Part shown: piece after piece, positions 46,295 to 55,269 of the stretch | Layout: each line of letters opens with the position of its first letter | Position numbering within the stretch: position 1 is the stretch's first letter | Assembly (NCBI GenBank): GCA_037349315.1 | Contig: JBAIAC010000131.1 | Location: forward strand, 682,001 to 746,000 | Direction: 5' to 3' | Length of the DNA stretch: 64,000 nt | DNA from: Chelydra serpentina | Lineage: Eukaryota > Chordata > Testudines > Chelydridae | The notes under the pieces: generated by a model | What the model saw: the letters and a program-made list of their open reading frames with translations, nothing else | Databases searched by the model: none | Told to the model about the DNA's origin: nothing | Made by a program: the position numbers and the translations under genes

Positions 46295-47305
46295 TTGGAT
46301 CCGGTGAGGCAGGTAGTTCTGGAAAGCCGCAAGCCGTCTATTAGGGCCACATACCCGGTGAAATGGAAGAGGTTCTCCAGCTGGTGTGCCCAAAGGCAGG
46401 TGCTCCTGCTCCAGGCTCCCATTCCTTGTATCCTGGACTATCTTCTGTACCTAAAGGACCAGCATCTGGCGTTTCATTCCCTCAAGGTCCACCTCGCGGC
46501 CATCTTGGCCTTTCACTCAGGCAATTCTGGGTGTTCGATGTTCGCTCACTCCATCGTGGGACGTTTCCTAAAAGGCCTGGAGAAGATTCATCCCCCAATG
46601 AAGCCCCCCATCCCGCCCTGGGACCTTAACCTAGTCCTCTCCTGCTTCATGGGCCCTCCATTCGAGCCTTTAGCTTCTTGCTCACTCCTCTACCTCTCTT
46701 GGAAAGTAGCTTTTCTGGTGACTATCACCTCGGCACGGCGCATGTCTAAGCTGCGGGCCCTCACCTCTGAGCCCCTGTACACGATTTTTCATAAAGACAA
46801 GGTACAACTTAGACCTCGCCCAGCTTTCCTTCCCAAGGTGGTGTTCCACTTCCATATTAGCCAGGACATCTTCCTGCCAGTCTTTTATCCAAAGCCGCAC
46901 AACAGCCCTCAAGAACAACAGCTGCACTCGCTGGATGTTAGGAGAGTGCTCACTTTCTATATCGAGCGTGCAAAGCCGTTCCGAAACACAACCCAGTTGT
47001 TCGTTGCTATAGCAGAGCGGATGAAGGGATTGCCAGTCTCTTCCCAGCAGATCTCCTCCTGGATCACAACTTGTATCCACACCTGTCATGACTTGGCGAA
47101 GGTTCCTCTGCCTGCCATCACAGCTCACTCCATGAGGGCTCAGGCTTCGTCGGCAACCTTTCTAGCCCAAGTACCTCTCCAGGAAATCTGCAGGGCTGCG
47201 AGGTGGTCTTCTGTGCATACTTTCATGTCACACTTCACCATCGTCCACCAGTCTAGGAACAATGCGGCTTTCAGCAGAGTGGTACTTTGGTCGGCAATAC
47301 CTTGA
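46295..47305 (+). CDS. DIRS B tyrosine recombinase, full-length frame but catalytic Tyr is Phe
   Basis: A 336-codon uninterrupted frame, the longest intact recombinase in the window, in the -1 frame relative to RT/RNase H. It opens at a TTG codon with no nearby ATG. The N-terminal SAM-like part spans about residues 10-100. Catalytic motifs are TSARRMSKLRAL (Arg at 148-149), HSMRAQASS (H278, R281) and ARWSSVHTF (W304). Where A1-A3 and D have SHY or AHY, this copy has SHF: residue 314 is Phe, codon TTC at 47234-47236. DIRS recombinases join ends through this Tyr, so strand cleavage should be abolished. Stop at 47303-47305. Confidence 0.88.
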   Translation: MDPVRQVVLESRKPSIRATYPVKWKRFSSWCAQRQVLLLQAPIPCILDYLLYLKDQHLAFHSLKVHLAAILAFHSGNSGCSMFAHSIVGRFLKGLEKIHPPMKPPIPPWDLNLVLSCFMGPPFEPLASCSLLYLSWKVAFLVTITSARRMSKLRALTSEPLYTIFHKDKVQLRPRPAFLPKVVFHFHISQDIFLPVFYPKPHNSPQEQQLHSLDVRRVLTFYIERAKPFRNTTQLFVAIAERMKGLPVSSQQISSWITTCIHTCHDLAKVPLPAITAHSMRAQASSATFLAQVPLQEICRAARWSSVHTFMSHFTIVHQSRNNAAFSRVVLWSAIP

Positions 47306-47336
47306 CTCTGACCCCACCTCTTCGGTAAGGCTTGGA

Positions 47337-47450
47337 AGTCACCTAACTGGAATTGATATGAGCTAGCACTCGAAGAAGAAAAAACAGTTACTCACCTTTT
47401 GTAACTGTTGTTCTTCGAGATGTGTTGCTCGTATCTATTCCATTCCCCCC
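47337..47450 (+). repeat. DIRS B internal complementary region
   Basis: CCTAACTGGAATTGATATGA to CGAAGAAG is complementary to the left end. AAAAAACAGTTACTCACCTT to GTATCTATTCCA is complementary to the right end. The two are joined directly. The ICR has TCGAGTGC where the left end has TAGAGTGC, so the end has drifted since copying. Confidence 0.9.
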
Positions 47451-47479
47451 CACCTTCCCCTCTGTCGGAGTAGCCGGCA

Positions 47480-47685
47480 AGAAGGAACTGAAGGGGGGTC
47501 AGGCCGGCAGGGTCATATATAGAGCACCATTCTCCAAGGGTCTCCACAGCTGGCCCGACGGGTAGCTACTAGGAAAAAGTTTCCGACAGCCGTGCACGCA
47601 GCGCGTGCACACACCTAACTGGAATAAATATGAGCAACACATCTCGAAGAACAACAGTTTCAAAAGGTGAGTTACTGGGTTTTTT
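47480..47685 (+). repeat. DIRS B right inverted terminal repeat
   Basis: From AGAAGGAACTGAAGGGGGGT to the T-run at 47680-47685, complementary to the left repeat through TATATAGAGCACCATT and CACACACCTAACTGGAAT. Confidence 0.85.
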
Positions 47686-47689
47686 CTGT

Positions 47690-48860
47690 ATTGAGTCTGA
47701 TCTCTAACAACCTCATTCTCTGAGACTTCAGCTATCTCACTGACATTCCGTTTGACTCCTTGGCCTCCCATCTCTTTTCCACTGTCTCTTTGTTGACCTT
47801 AACCCTGGATTAATTCCAACACTCCTCACAATGGCTCCTCTCTCGACCTTGTCTGAGCACTGCTCTCACCAATCTCCCATCACCAAGTTCTTTCTCTCAG
47901 GCCACCATCTCGTCTCTTTCAACATCACCTCCTGCCCCCAACCCTGAAGCTTTCTGTGGTCTCCAGACCGTCAATGCCTTTGATGGCCTTGCTATTCTCA
48001 GATTTTTCCTCTCTTGATTTTTGTTGTAGAACCTCACTCTGCTATCCCCCGTCACCCCTAGTGCCTGATTCCTCTGCTCCTGAATGTTTCCAGGGGGAGT
48101 TTCACTTTCTCCATTATGAGTGTATTACTCTTCCTTCAATCCTACCCTGATCTTTGCCATACAATGCTATTCATCACTGCTCACTGGTTCCAGGGCACAG
48201 AAACTCAGCCTTTGCCTCCCTTCTGAAATGCCCCGCATCTTGCATCTTTTTCCCTCCCCGCTCGAGGTCTTCTCAGCTTTCTTCAAGGAGATCAACAACA
48301 TTATAATGAGTCTTCCACCAGCCCCCACTTACCTTCTTCTCTCCTGTCACAGAGGTTTTTGATTGCTCCCTACCTTTGCCTCCTCCCACTTTCCACCCCA
48401 TCTCCATTCACTACCACTGCCCCCTGCACCTCCCCTCTTAACTCCTGGAACCTCCCGACTTGGACTTTGCCTCCATTCCATTCACTGCATCTGCTCTTCC
48501 CAAGTTCCCATTTTGCAGACGCTTCTCGGAGCCTTCTTCTTCCACCCCTCTGCAGCTTTTGATGCTCTTGATTATAACCTTCCATTTTGAAATCTTGACA
48601 CCCCCCCCCCTTTTTGGTTTCCACCACACCAGCCTACCTCTGCCTGTTAGCCAGCTGGCTGTTGGCTGCTCATGGGAATTCTTGCATTTACTTAAGACTA
48701 TATTTAGATTGTATATTTTATCCTTCTCTCTTGCCCTTCATATGTTCCTTTCATTCTTAGATTAGGACCAATGTTGGGCAGGGACTGTGCTGGGTGTGGC
48801 TAGCACTTTGTACGTAGTGGGTGCTATCCTAGTAGTAATAATTATAAAGGCATAACACAG
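47690..48860 (+). mobile_element. L2-like LINE remnant
   Basis: Translation of 47700-47950 gives pieces such as DFSYLTDIPFDSLASHLFS and SFSQATISSLS that look like the end of an L2/CR1-clade endonuclease (GDFN...HL pattern), with frames broken. The right end (TTAGATTAGGACCAATGT, GGGCAGGGACTGTGCTGG, AGCACTTTGTACGTAGTG) resembles the 3' tail of amniote L2-type elements. The middle is pyrimidine-rich. Family is tentative. Confidence 0.45.
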
Positions 48861-48885
48861 CCAATTGTGCATAGAAGCGGCACTT

Positions 48886-49076
48886 CTTCTTCGAGTGATT
48901 GCTCAGGTCTATTCCACAGTAGGTGTGCGTGCTCGCCACGTGCATCAGTGCCGGAAGTTTTTCCCTTAGCAGTATCCGTAGGGGGGAGCGCTGCTGCGAC
49001 CCCTGGAGTAGCACCGCTATAGCGCGCTATATAGGGGGCTGCGTGCTCCCCCCACCGTCAGTTCCTTCTTGCCGCC
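48886..49076 (+). repeat. DIRS A3 left inverted terminal repeat
   Basis: From CTTCTTCGAGTGATTGCTCA to GTTCCTTCTTGCCGCC, pairing imperfectly with 54652-54870. Includes CGCTATATAGGGGGCTGCG, TATA-like. Confidence 0.88.
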
Positions 49077-49199
49077 AGTGTAGGTGCGTCGGAACTTCTG
49101 CTCCAGCTTCATTGCTGGAGCCTTTTTTCCTAGAACTCTGTTCGTTGTTCATTGTTAGTGGTATCTTTAGTTAGTTTGTAAGTTAGTTTAGAATAGTTA

Positions 49200-51559
49200 G
49201 TGTCCAGGACGGGGCATGCCCCGGGCTTCAAATCGTGCGAGTCCTGCAGGCATTCTGTGCCCAGAAGCGACCCGCACTTGGATTGTCTCCGCTGCCTGGG
49301 TAAGTCCCACGTTAGCGTACGCTGCAAAATCTGCAGGTCCTTTAAGCCAAGAACTAAAAAGGACAGAGACATTCAACTCCGGACCCTCCTCATGGAGTCC
49401 GCGTTGGCTCCTACCCCGGTGCGCCGAGTGGAATCGGCACCCGGTACCTTGTCCTTGGTGCGCGGCGATCCCCCGGCGCCTTCGAGTGGCCGGCACCACT
49501 CACCGTTGCGTAAGCAGAGGAAGGCACCGTCTTCGCATCGTCATCGAGACAAGGATAAGGGAGAGGCTAGACCTGCGTCAGGCAGCCCTAATTCTTCCCC
49601 CAGGCCCCAGCGCTCCGACGCACGCTGAGCGGAGCAGCCCGGTTCTGTTGACGCAGACCTCTCCGGATGCCCGAATGCCGTCGATGCCGGAGGCCTTCCA
49701 GGCAGCCAAGGACTTGCTGATGCTCCAGGTACCGGCAGTCCCGGCACCAGGAGTCTGCTCCAGAGGCAAGCCGCCATTGGGCTCCAGGCCGTTGACTCCG
49801 ACCAGGCGCAGATCCCGGTCAAGGGACCGCTCCCGGGGCCGCTCGCCCCTCAGCGCCCGGTCTGACCGTAGCCCACAACCTCCACCGTCGCCGCTGGTGA
49901 GGCTCTCGGGCAAGGTGCCGTCGGATCAGAGCTCTGGGCACCGCTTCAGGCAGAGCAGGGAGTCGCGACACGGCAGGCACCGGCACCGTAGACATTCCCG
50001 GTCGAGTTGGAGCCACCGCAGCCGTTCCCGTCACGGCCGCCGACGCTCCCGCTCCCATTCCTTGAGGTACCAGACCCACGACTCTCATAAGATGTTGCCG
50101 ATTCCGCACCATCGCGTACATAGGCGTTGCAGCGTCTCAAGGAGCAGTAGCTCGAGACGGTACCGCTCCACGTCGTCGTAGTCCCAGTCCCGAGGTAGAC
50201 GTCATCGTCGGCGCCGTAGATCTTACTGCTCCCACGGCACCGACTGGACAACGTTCACGCCAGCGGTGAGCCACTCAAGGGCCACCATGTTCCAACCTGA
50301 CCAGCTGGTGCCGCCAGTGCCGCAGCAAGGTCAATGGCAAGGGGCTCCATGGCAGGGACAGTGGTGCCAGTGGACCCCTTGGCCCCCAGGACAAGCCCAG
50401 CCGGATATTCGATCAGTGGCAGGGGCATCTGAGGCTCCTTCGGCCACTATATCCAGGGCTCCAAGACATAGATCTGCGGACCAAGGGTCCTCGGCACCGA
50501 ATGCGGACTCCGGGCAAGGCGTCGAGCCCGCGGTGCCAGCAGATGCACAAAGCTCCGTACCGGCATCCTCTCCCGTACCGGAGGACAAGGTCGCAGCCCG
50601 GCCACCCTCCATACCGCAGGAGGACGTCAGGGCCCACCAGGAGCTATTAAAGCGAGTTGCCTCAAACCTCCAGCTCCAAGCTGAGGAGATGGAAGGGCCT
50701 TCAGACTCGCTCTTCAATGTCCTTTCGTCTTTGGCTCCCGCTACATGAAGGGGTTGCCAATATTACGAAAGCTCTTTGGCATACACAGCCCTCACTTGCG
50801 CCCATTTCCAAAAAGGCGGAGCGCAAGTATTTTGTACCTATGAAAGGACACGAATTTTTGTACACCCACCCGGCGCCCAACTCCTTGGTCGTGGAATCCG
50901 TAAACCACAGGGAGTGTCAGAGTCAACTGGGTCCTACTCCTAAGAATAAGGACTCAAAAAGGCTGGACTCATTTGGAAGGAAGTTTTATTCATCCTCGAG
51001 TTTCCAGTTCAGAATGGCAAATCACCAGGCCCTCCTCAGTCGCTACGACTTTAACCTGTGGGGGTCCCTACAAAAATTTGAGTCCTCCCTTCCAGAGCAC
51101 GACCAGAAAGAGTTCAAGGCGCTGGCGGAGGAGGGGGCTGCCGCGGCAAAGGCTCCTCTGCAGGTGGCGTCAGATGCGGCGGATACAGCGGCGCGATCCA
51201 TCGCCTCAGCGGTGTCCATGCGCAGGGCGTCGTGGCTCCTCCTGTCGGGGCTGTCCTCGGAGGCGCAATCCGTGATGCAGGATCTCCTGTTCGACGGCAA
51301 GGACCTGTTCGCAGAGCAAACGGACGTGAGACTTCATGGCATGGAGGACTCCCGTACCACCTTGCAGACGCTCGGGCTCTACGTCCCGCCGGCTAAGGAA
51401 AAGCCTAAGCCGCAGGCTTCCGCCCAGGCGCCCCAACCACGCTACGAGCCAGCCTACAAGAGGTCCAGATCCCAAAAGAGGCAACCTCAGCGGCAGTCCC
51501 GCTCTGCCCCGCAGCCTGGGCCCTCCAGGGACAAGCAGCAGGGCAAGAGACGGTTTTGA
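49200..51559 (+). pseudogene. DIRS A3 gag, best-preserved copy of family A
   Basis: The N-terminal frame (49200-49628) holds the intact cluster CESC ... CLRCLGKSH ... CKIC (C-x2-C-x12-C-x2-C-x4-H-x4-C-x2-C) and FKPRTKKDRDIQLRTLLMES. A 1-nt insertion near 49600 moves reading to the frame with MPSMPEAFQAAKDLLMLQ and the Arg/Ser/His-rich region (about 49790-50180). The linker 50266-50748 includes DQLVPPVPQQGQWQG. About 20 nt are deleted near 50735. The capsid-like part (50770-51559) carries AERKYFVPMKGHEFLYTH, SRYDFNLWGSLQKFESS, RRASWLLLSGLSSEAQSV and LFDGKDLFAEQTDVRLH, and a basic Gln/Pro-rich tail ending KRRF-stop. The ATG at 49216 is out of frame with the cysteine cluster. Confidence 0.87.
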
Positions 51560-53450
51560 CTGGGGGCAGGAGGGTACCTGGGTGAACCCTGAGAGAACCC
51601 TCCAACAAATAAAGTTGGCCTTCAGCAACCACTTGCGTCCGTTCCTTTAGCAATGGTCCCATATAACTTCGGACCGGTGGGTCCTGAGTACCATTGCCCG
51701 GGGCTACACGCTCCAGTTCGTATCACCCCCGATCTCCCACCCCTCTCCTGGGTACGGCACCCCTGCTGCAGCAGGAGTTGGGCCGGCTCCTCCGTCTTGG
51801 GGCCATAGAGGGAGTCCCAAGGGAATTCCAAGGGAAAGGGTTCTATTCCCATTACTTCCTTATCCCGAAACAAAAGGGGGCCTCAGGCCTATATTAGACT
51901 TGCGCGGTCTCAATCGGTTCATGGTCAAATGCCGATTCCGCATGGCTTCCCTGGTAAAGATTATACCCGCCTTGGACCCGGGCGACTAGTATGCGGCCCT
52001 GGACCTCCAGGACGCATACTTCCACATCCACATATTCGAAGGACACAGGCGCTTCCTTCGCTTCCTGGTTGGGCAGGACCACTACCAGTTTACGGTCCTC
52101 CCCTTTGGCCTGTCCACCACACCTTGGGTATTCATAAAGTGTATGGCGGTTGTGGCGGCCTTTCTCAGACGCTGAGAGGTCCAACTATTCCTGTACCTCG
52201 ACGACTGGCTACTTAAGGGCAACTCGAGGTCACAGGTGCAGAACCACCCGCAGCTGCTCTTGGCTACCTGTGCCAACTTGGGCCTTCTGGTAAACAAGGC
52301 CAAGTCGACGTTGGTCCTGGTCCAGTGCATAGAGTTCATAGGTGCTCTACTGGACACTTCCAAGGCCAGGGCCTCTCTCCCCCAGGCAGATTCCAGACCC
52401 TCAAAGGGCTCATTGCCACGGTCACGGAGTCCCCGTGACCACGGCCAGGACCTGGCTACATCGCGGCGTGCACATACATGGTATGCCACGCCAGGCTTCG
52501 AATGAGGCCTCTCCAGCTCTGGCTGGCCTCAGAATTCTCCCAGGCTCGGGACAGTCTGGACAAGGTCCTCACGGTACCGGGTCGGGTGCTAACCTCTCTT
52601 CAGTGGTGGACCGTCCCGACCAATGTGTTGCAAGGGATCCCCTTCCGGGAACCGCCTCTGTCGCTACACCTGGTGTCGGACGCGTCGGACTTGGGCTGGG
52701 GAGCCCACATAGGGGATTCCCAGACCCAGGGACTATGTTCGGCCGCAGAGCTATCCCTACACATAAATGTCAAGGAGCTCAGGGCAGTCCACTTGGCCTC
52801 TGTGCCGTTCAGCTCGCGGCTGAGCGGCAGGACGGTCAAGGTCCTTACGGACAACACAGCCGCGGTGTTTTACATGAACAGGCGGGGGGACGAGGTCCTC
52901 GGCTCTCTGCCAGGAAGCCCTCAGCCTATGGGAGTTCTGTATAGCCCACGACATCTCCCTCAGGGCTTTCCACCTGCCGGGCGTCAACAACTCCCAGGCC
53001 GATTGCCTGAGCAGGGTCTTCTCCTCCCAACACGAGTGGTCACTCCACTCGGAGGTCACAGGTCAGCTCTTCCGAGTCTGGGGCACTCCCCAAGTAGACC
53101 TGTTTGTGACCCGACAGAACCAACATTGCCACCGGTTCTGCTCCAGAGGGAGGCTGGGGAAGGATGCCCTCTCGGATGCCTTCCTCCTGTCATGGTCGGG
53201 CCAGCTCCCCTATGCGTTCCCTCCCTTTCCCCTCATAGACAAGGTCCTGGAAAAGGGAAAGAGGGACAGGGCCCACGTCCTCCTGATCGCCCCAGCTTGG
53301 GCCAGACAGCACTGGTACGGGACCCTCCTACGGTTACTGGCAGCCCCTCCGCTGCCGCTCCTACCGGATCTCTTGTCCCAAGACCGCAGCCGCCTCCTCC
53401 ACCCCAACCTAGCCTCCCTTCACTTGACAGCGTGGCTGCTCAGTGCTTAG
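51560..53450 (+). pseudogene. DIRS A3 RT, RNase H, methyltransferase-like frame, broken
   Basis: RT pieces include LQQIKLAFSNHLRPF, LRGLNRFMVKCRFRM, ALDLQDAYFHIHIFEGH and QFTVLPFGLSTTP, then LFLYLDDWLLKGNS. Stops include TAG at 51648, TAG replacing Trp near 51988 and TGA near 52174, the last shared with A1. Deletions occur near 51758 and 52455. RNase H has LVSDASDLGWGAHIGDS, LHINVKELRAV, VLTDNTAAVFYMNRRG and, shifted, NSQADCLSRVFSS. The methyltransferase-like tail (53090-53450: VDLF, CHRFCSRGRLGKDALSDAF, FPPFPLIDKVLEKGK, LIAPAWARQHW) is intact and ends LLSA-stop. Confidence 0.86.
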
Positions 53451-53464
53451 ACGCGGAGGAGACT

Positions 53465-54480
53465 ATGTGTTCAGAAGGAGTCAGGAGCATCCTCCTGGAA
53501 AGTAGGAAACCTTCCACTCGCCGGGCCTACCTGGCAAAGTGGGCCAGGTTCTCTAGGTGGGCGGGCGAGAGGGGTACCTCCCCGAGGGGCGCCCCGCTCC
53601 AGGTTATCCTCGATTACCTCCTCCACCTTAGAACGCAAGGTCTAGCTTCCTCCTCCGTCAGGGTGCACCTGGCGGCTATATCGGCGTTCCGTCTGCCGGT
53701 CCAGGGCCGCTCGGTCTTCTCGCATACCATGACCGTGCACTTCCTCAATGGCCTAGACCGGTCCTTCCCGTATGCCAGGACTCCTGTTCCTCAGTGGGAC
53801 CTGAACTTGGTGTTATCCCGCCTCACGGGGCCCCCGTTCGAGCCCCTGGCCACATGCTCCTGGTCTCACCTCTCTTGGAAGGTAACGTTTCTCGTGGCCA
53901 TTACGTCAGCCCGACGGGTGTCGGAGCTCAGGGCCTTGACCTCAGACCCCCCCTTTACTGTCTTCTACAAGGACAAGGTCCAGCTCCGACCACACCCATC
54001 TTTCCTTCCTAAAGTGGTCTCCGCTTTTCACATGAACCAGGATATTTTCCTCCCTGTCCTCTGCCCAAAGCCGCATGCCTCGGGCGAGGAGCGCCGCCTC
54101 CATACGTTGGACGTGTGCAGGGCGCTGGCTTTCTACTTGGATCCGACTAAGCCGTTCCATAGGTCCCCGCAACTCTTTGTTGCATCAGCCGAGCGTATAA
54201 GGGATCAGCCAATCTCTACCCAGAGGCTTTCTCGGTGGATCACTTCGTACACACATGCTACGAGTTAGTGAAAGTCCCCTCACCGCTTATCGTGAGGGCA
54301 CACTCGACCACGGCGCAAGCCTCATCGACCGCCTTTGTAGCCCATGTCCCTATCCAGGACATCTGTAGGGCCGCTACCTGGTCCTCGGTTCACACGTTCA
54401 CCTCGCATTACGTGATCGTCTCCCATGCTAGGGATGACGCTGGCTTTGGTAGAGCTGTGCTCCAGCCAGACAGGGTGTGA
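53465..54480 (+). pseudogene. DIRS A3 tyrosine recombinase, one frameshift
   Basis: It starts at ATG 53465 (MCSEGVRSILLESRKPSTRR), 15 nt past the RT stop and in the -1 frame; the same frame is open upstream over the RNase H/methyltransferase region. It is readable for about 268 codons through TSARRVSELRALTSDPPF and CRALAFYLDPTKPFHRSP. A 4-nt loss near 54247 (CTTCGTACACAC against CTTCGTGCATTCACAC) then shifts the frame. The rest (54235-54480) has RAHSTTAQASSTAF, so the HxxR arginine is Thr here, and ATWSSVHTFTSHY with Tyr at 54409-54411. It ends QPDRV-stop. Confidence 0.9.
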
Positions 54481-54521
54481 ACTCCTACCCACCTCCATAA
54501 CATATTGCTTGGAATCACCTA

Positions 54522-54625
54522 CTGTGGAATAGACATGAGCAATCACTCAAAGAAGAAAGGACAGTTACGTGTTCCATAACGCGTTCTTCGAGATGTGTTG
54601 CTCAGGTCTATTCCACATCCCGCCC
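54522..54625 (+). repeat. DIRS A3 internal complementary region
   Basis: CTACTGTGGAATAGACATGA through CAAAGAAG plus AAAGGACAGTTACGTGTTCC through GGTCTATTCCACA: reverse complements of the left and right ends joined, as in A1 and A2. Confidence 0.9.
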
Positions 54626-54651
54626 TCCTTCCCCTCTGTCGGAGTTGGTCC

Positions 54652-54870
54652 GGCAAGAAGGAACTGAGGGTGGGGGGAGCCCACAGCCCCCCATATAGCG
54701 CGCTATAGTGGTGCCACTCCAGGGGTCGCAGCGGTGCTCCCCCCTACGGATACTGCTAAGGGAAAAACTTCCGGCACTGATGCACGTGGCGAGCACGTAC
54801 ACCTACTGTGGAATAGACCTGAGCAACACATCTCGAAGAACGCCAGTTACGGAACAGGTAACTGACCTTT
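54652..54870 (+). repeat. DIRS A3 right inverted terminal repeat
   Basis: From CGGCAAGAAGGAACTGAGGG to ACTGACCTTT. It lies only 120 bp upstream of the next OGDH exon. Confidence 0.88.
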
Positions 54871-54990
54871 GCATAAGTGACCTGTCAGTCTATCATCCAT
54901 CTGTGAGTCCCCCACTAACGTCCCTGTGGGTTCTCTGGCCCATGCAGTAGGCTGTAGGTGACCATTGACTTCTGTCTGACTGCCTTTCAG

Positions 54991-55137
54991 GTTTGAGGAG
55001 TTTCTCCATCGGAAATGGTCTTCGGAGAAGCGTTTTGGCTTGGAAGGCTGCGAGGTGCTTATCCCAGCCCTAAAGACGATCATTGACAAGTCAAGTGCGA
55101 ATGGAGTGGATTATGTTATCATGGGGATGCCACACAG
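54991..55137 (+). CDS. OGDH: OGDH exon encoding [20 protein letters not shown]
   Basis: A 147-nt exon between TGCCTTTCAG and GTAACA. Its first base completes the Arg codon of the previous exon; 48 codons follow, including [20 protein letters not shown] and [10 protein letters not shown], then two bases of an Arg codon. FGLEG and [12 protein letters not shown] are hallmarks of the E1 thiamine diphosphate domain; the His of the HRGRLNV motif is conserved in the active centre of 2-oxoglutarate E1 enzymes. It is preceded after only 120 bp by DIRS A3 and followed after 132 bp by a hAT element, yet both splice sites are consensus. Confidence 0.97.
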
Positions 55138-55269
55138 GTAACAGGATCCTTATCTCCCCACCCCATATTTTGGCGGCAGGGGCAGCTGGCAGATCAGAAA
55201 GATGGGGGCAAGTGGCAGTTGGCGTGGCTGAAGTGTAAAGGGAAGCTGGCTACCCCTAGAACTCTTGCT

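Larger units (their letters stand above)
41812..47685 (+). mobile_element. DIRS-type retrotransposon B, end to end (about 5.9 kb)
   Basis: A distinct DIRS family. The left end is TTCTTCTTAGAGTGCTTG; the right end reads GGTGAGTTACTGGGTTTTTT. It has inverted repeats, gag, RT/RNase H/methyltransferase-like frame, recombinase and an ICR at 47337-47450. It shares domain order with A1-A3 but proteins and ends are clearly diverged. The recombinase frame is uninterrupted; gag and RT have several stops and deletions. Confidence 0.92.
48885..54870 (+). mobile_element. DIRS-type retrotransposon A3, end to end (about 6.0 kb)
   Basis: Same family as A1 and A2, most like A1. The left end is TTCTTCTTCGAGTGATTGC at 48885, the right end GGAACAGGTAACTGACCTTT. 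The left repeat spans 48886-49076, the ICR 54522-54625, the right repeat 54652-54870. It shares with A1 the in-frame TGA between RT palm and YLDD. It has further stops in RT but a nearly complete recombinase. Confidence 0.93.

Noticed and set aside
16929..54870. Ngaro-type or PAT-type YR retrotransposon
   Set aside because: Those have split direct repeats. The inverted repeats plus ICR and the Dam-like region fit the DIRS group better.
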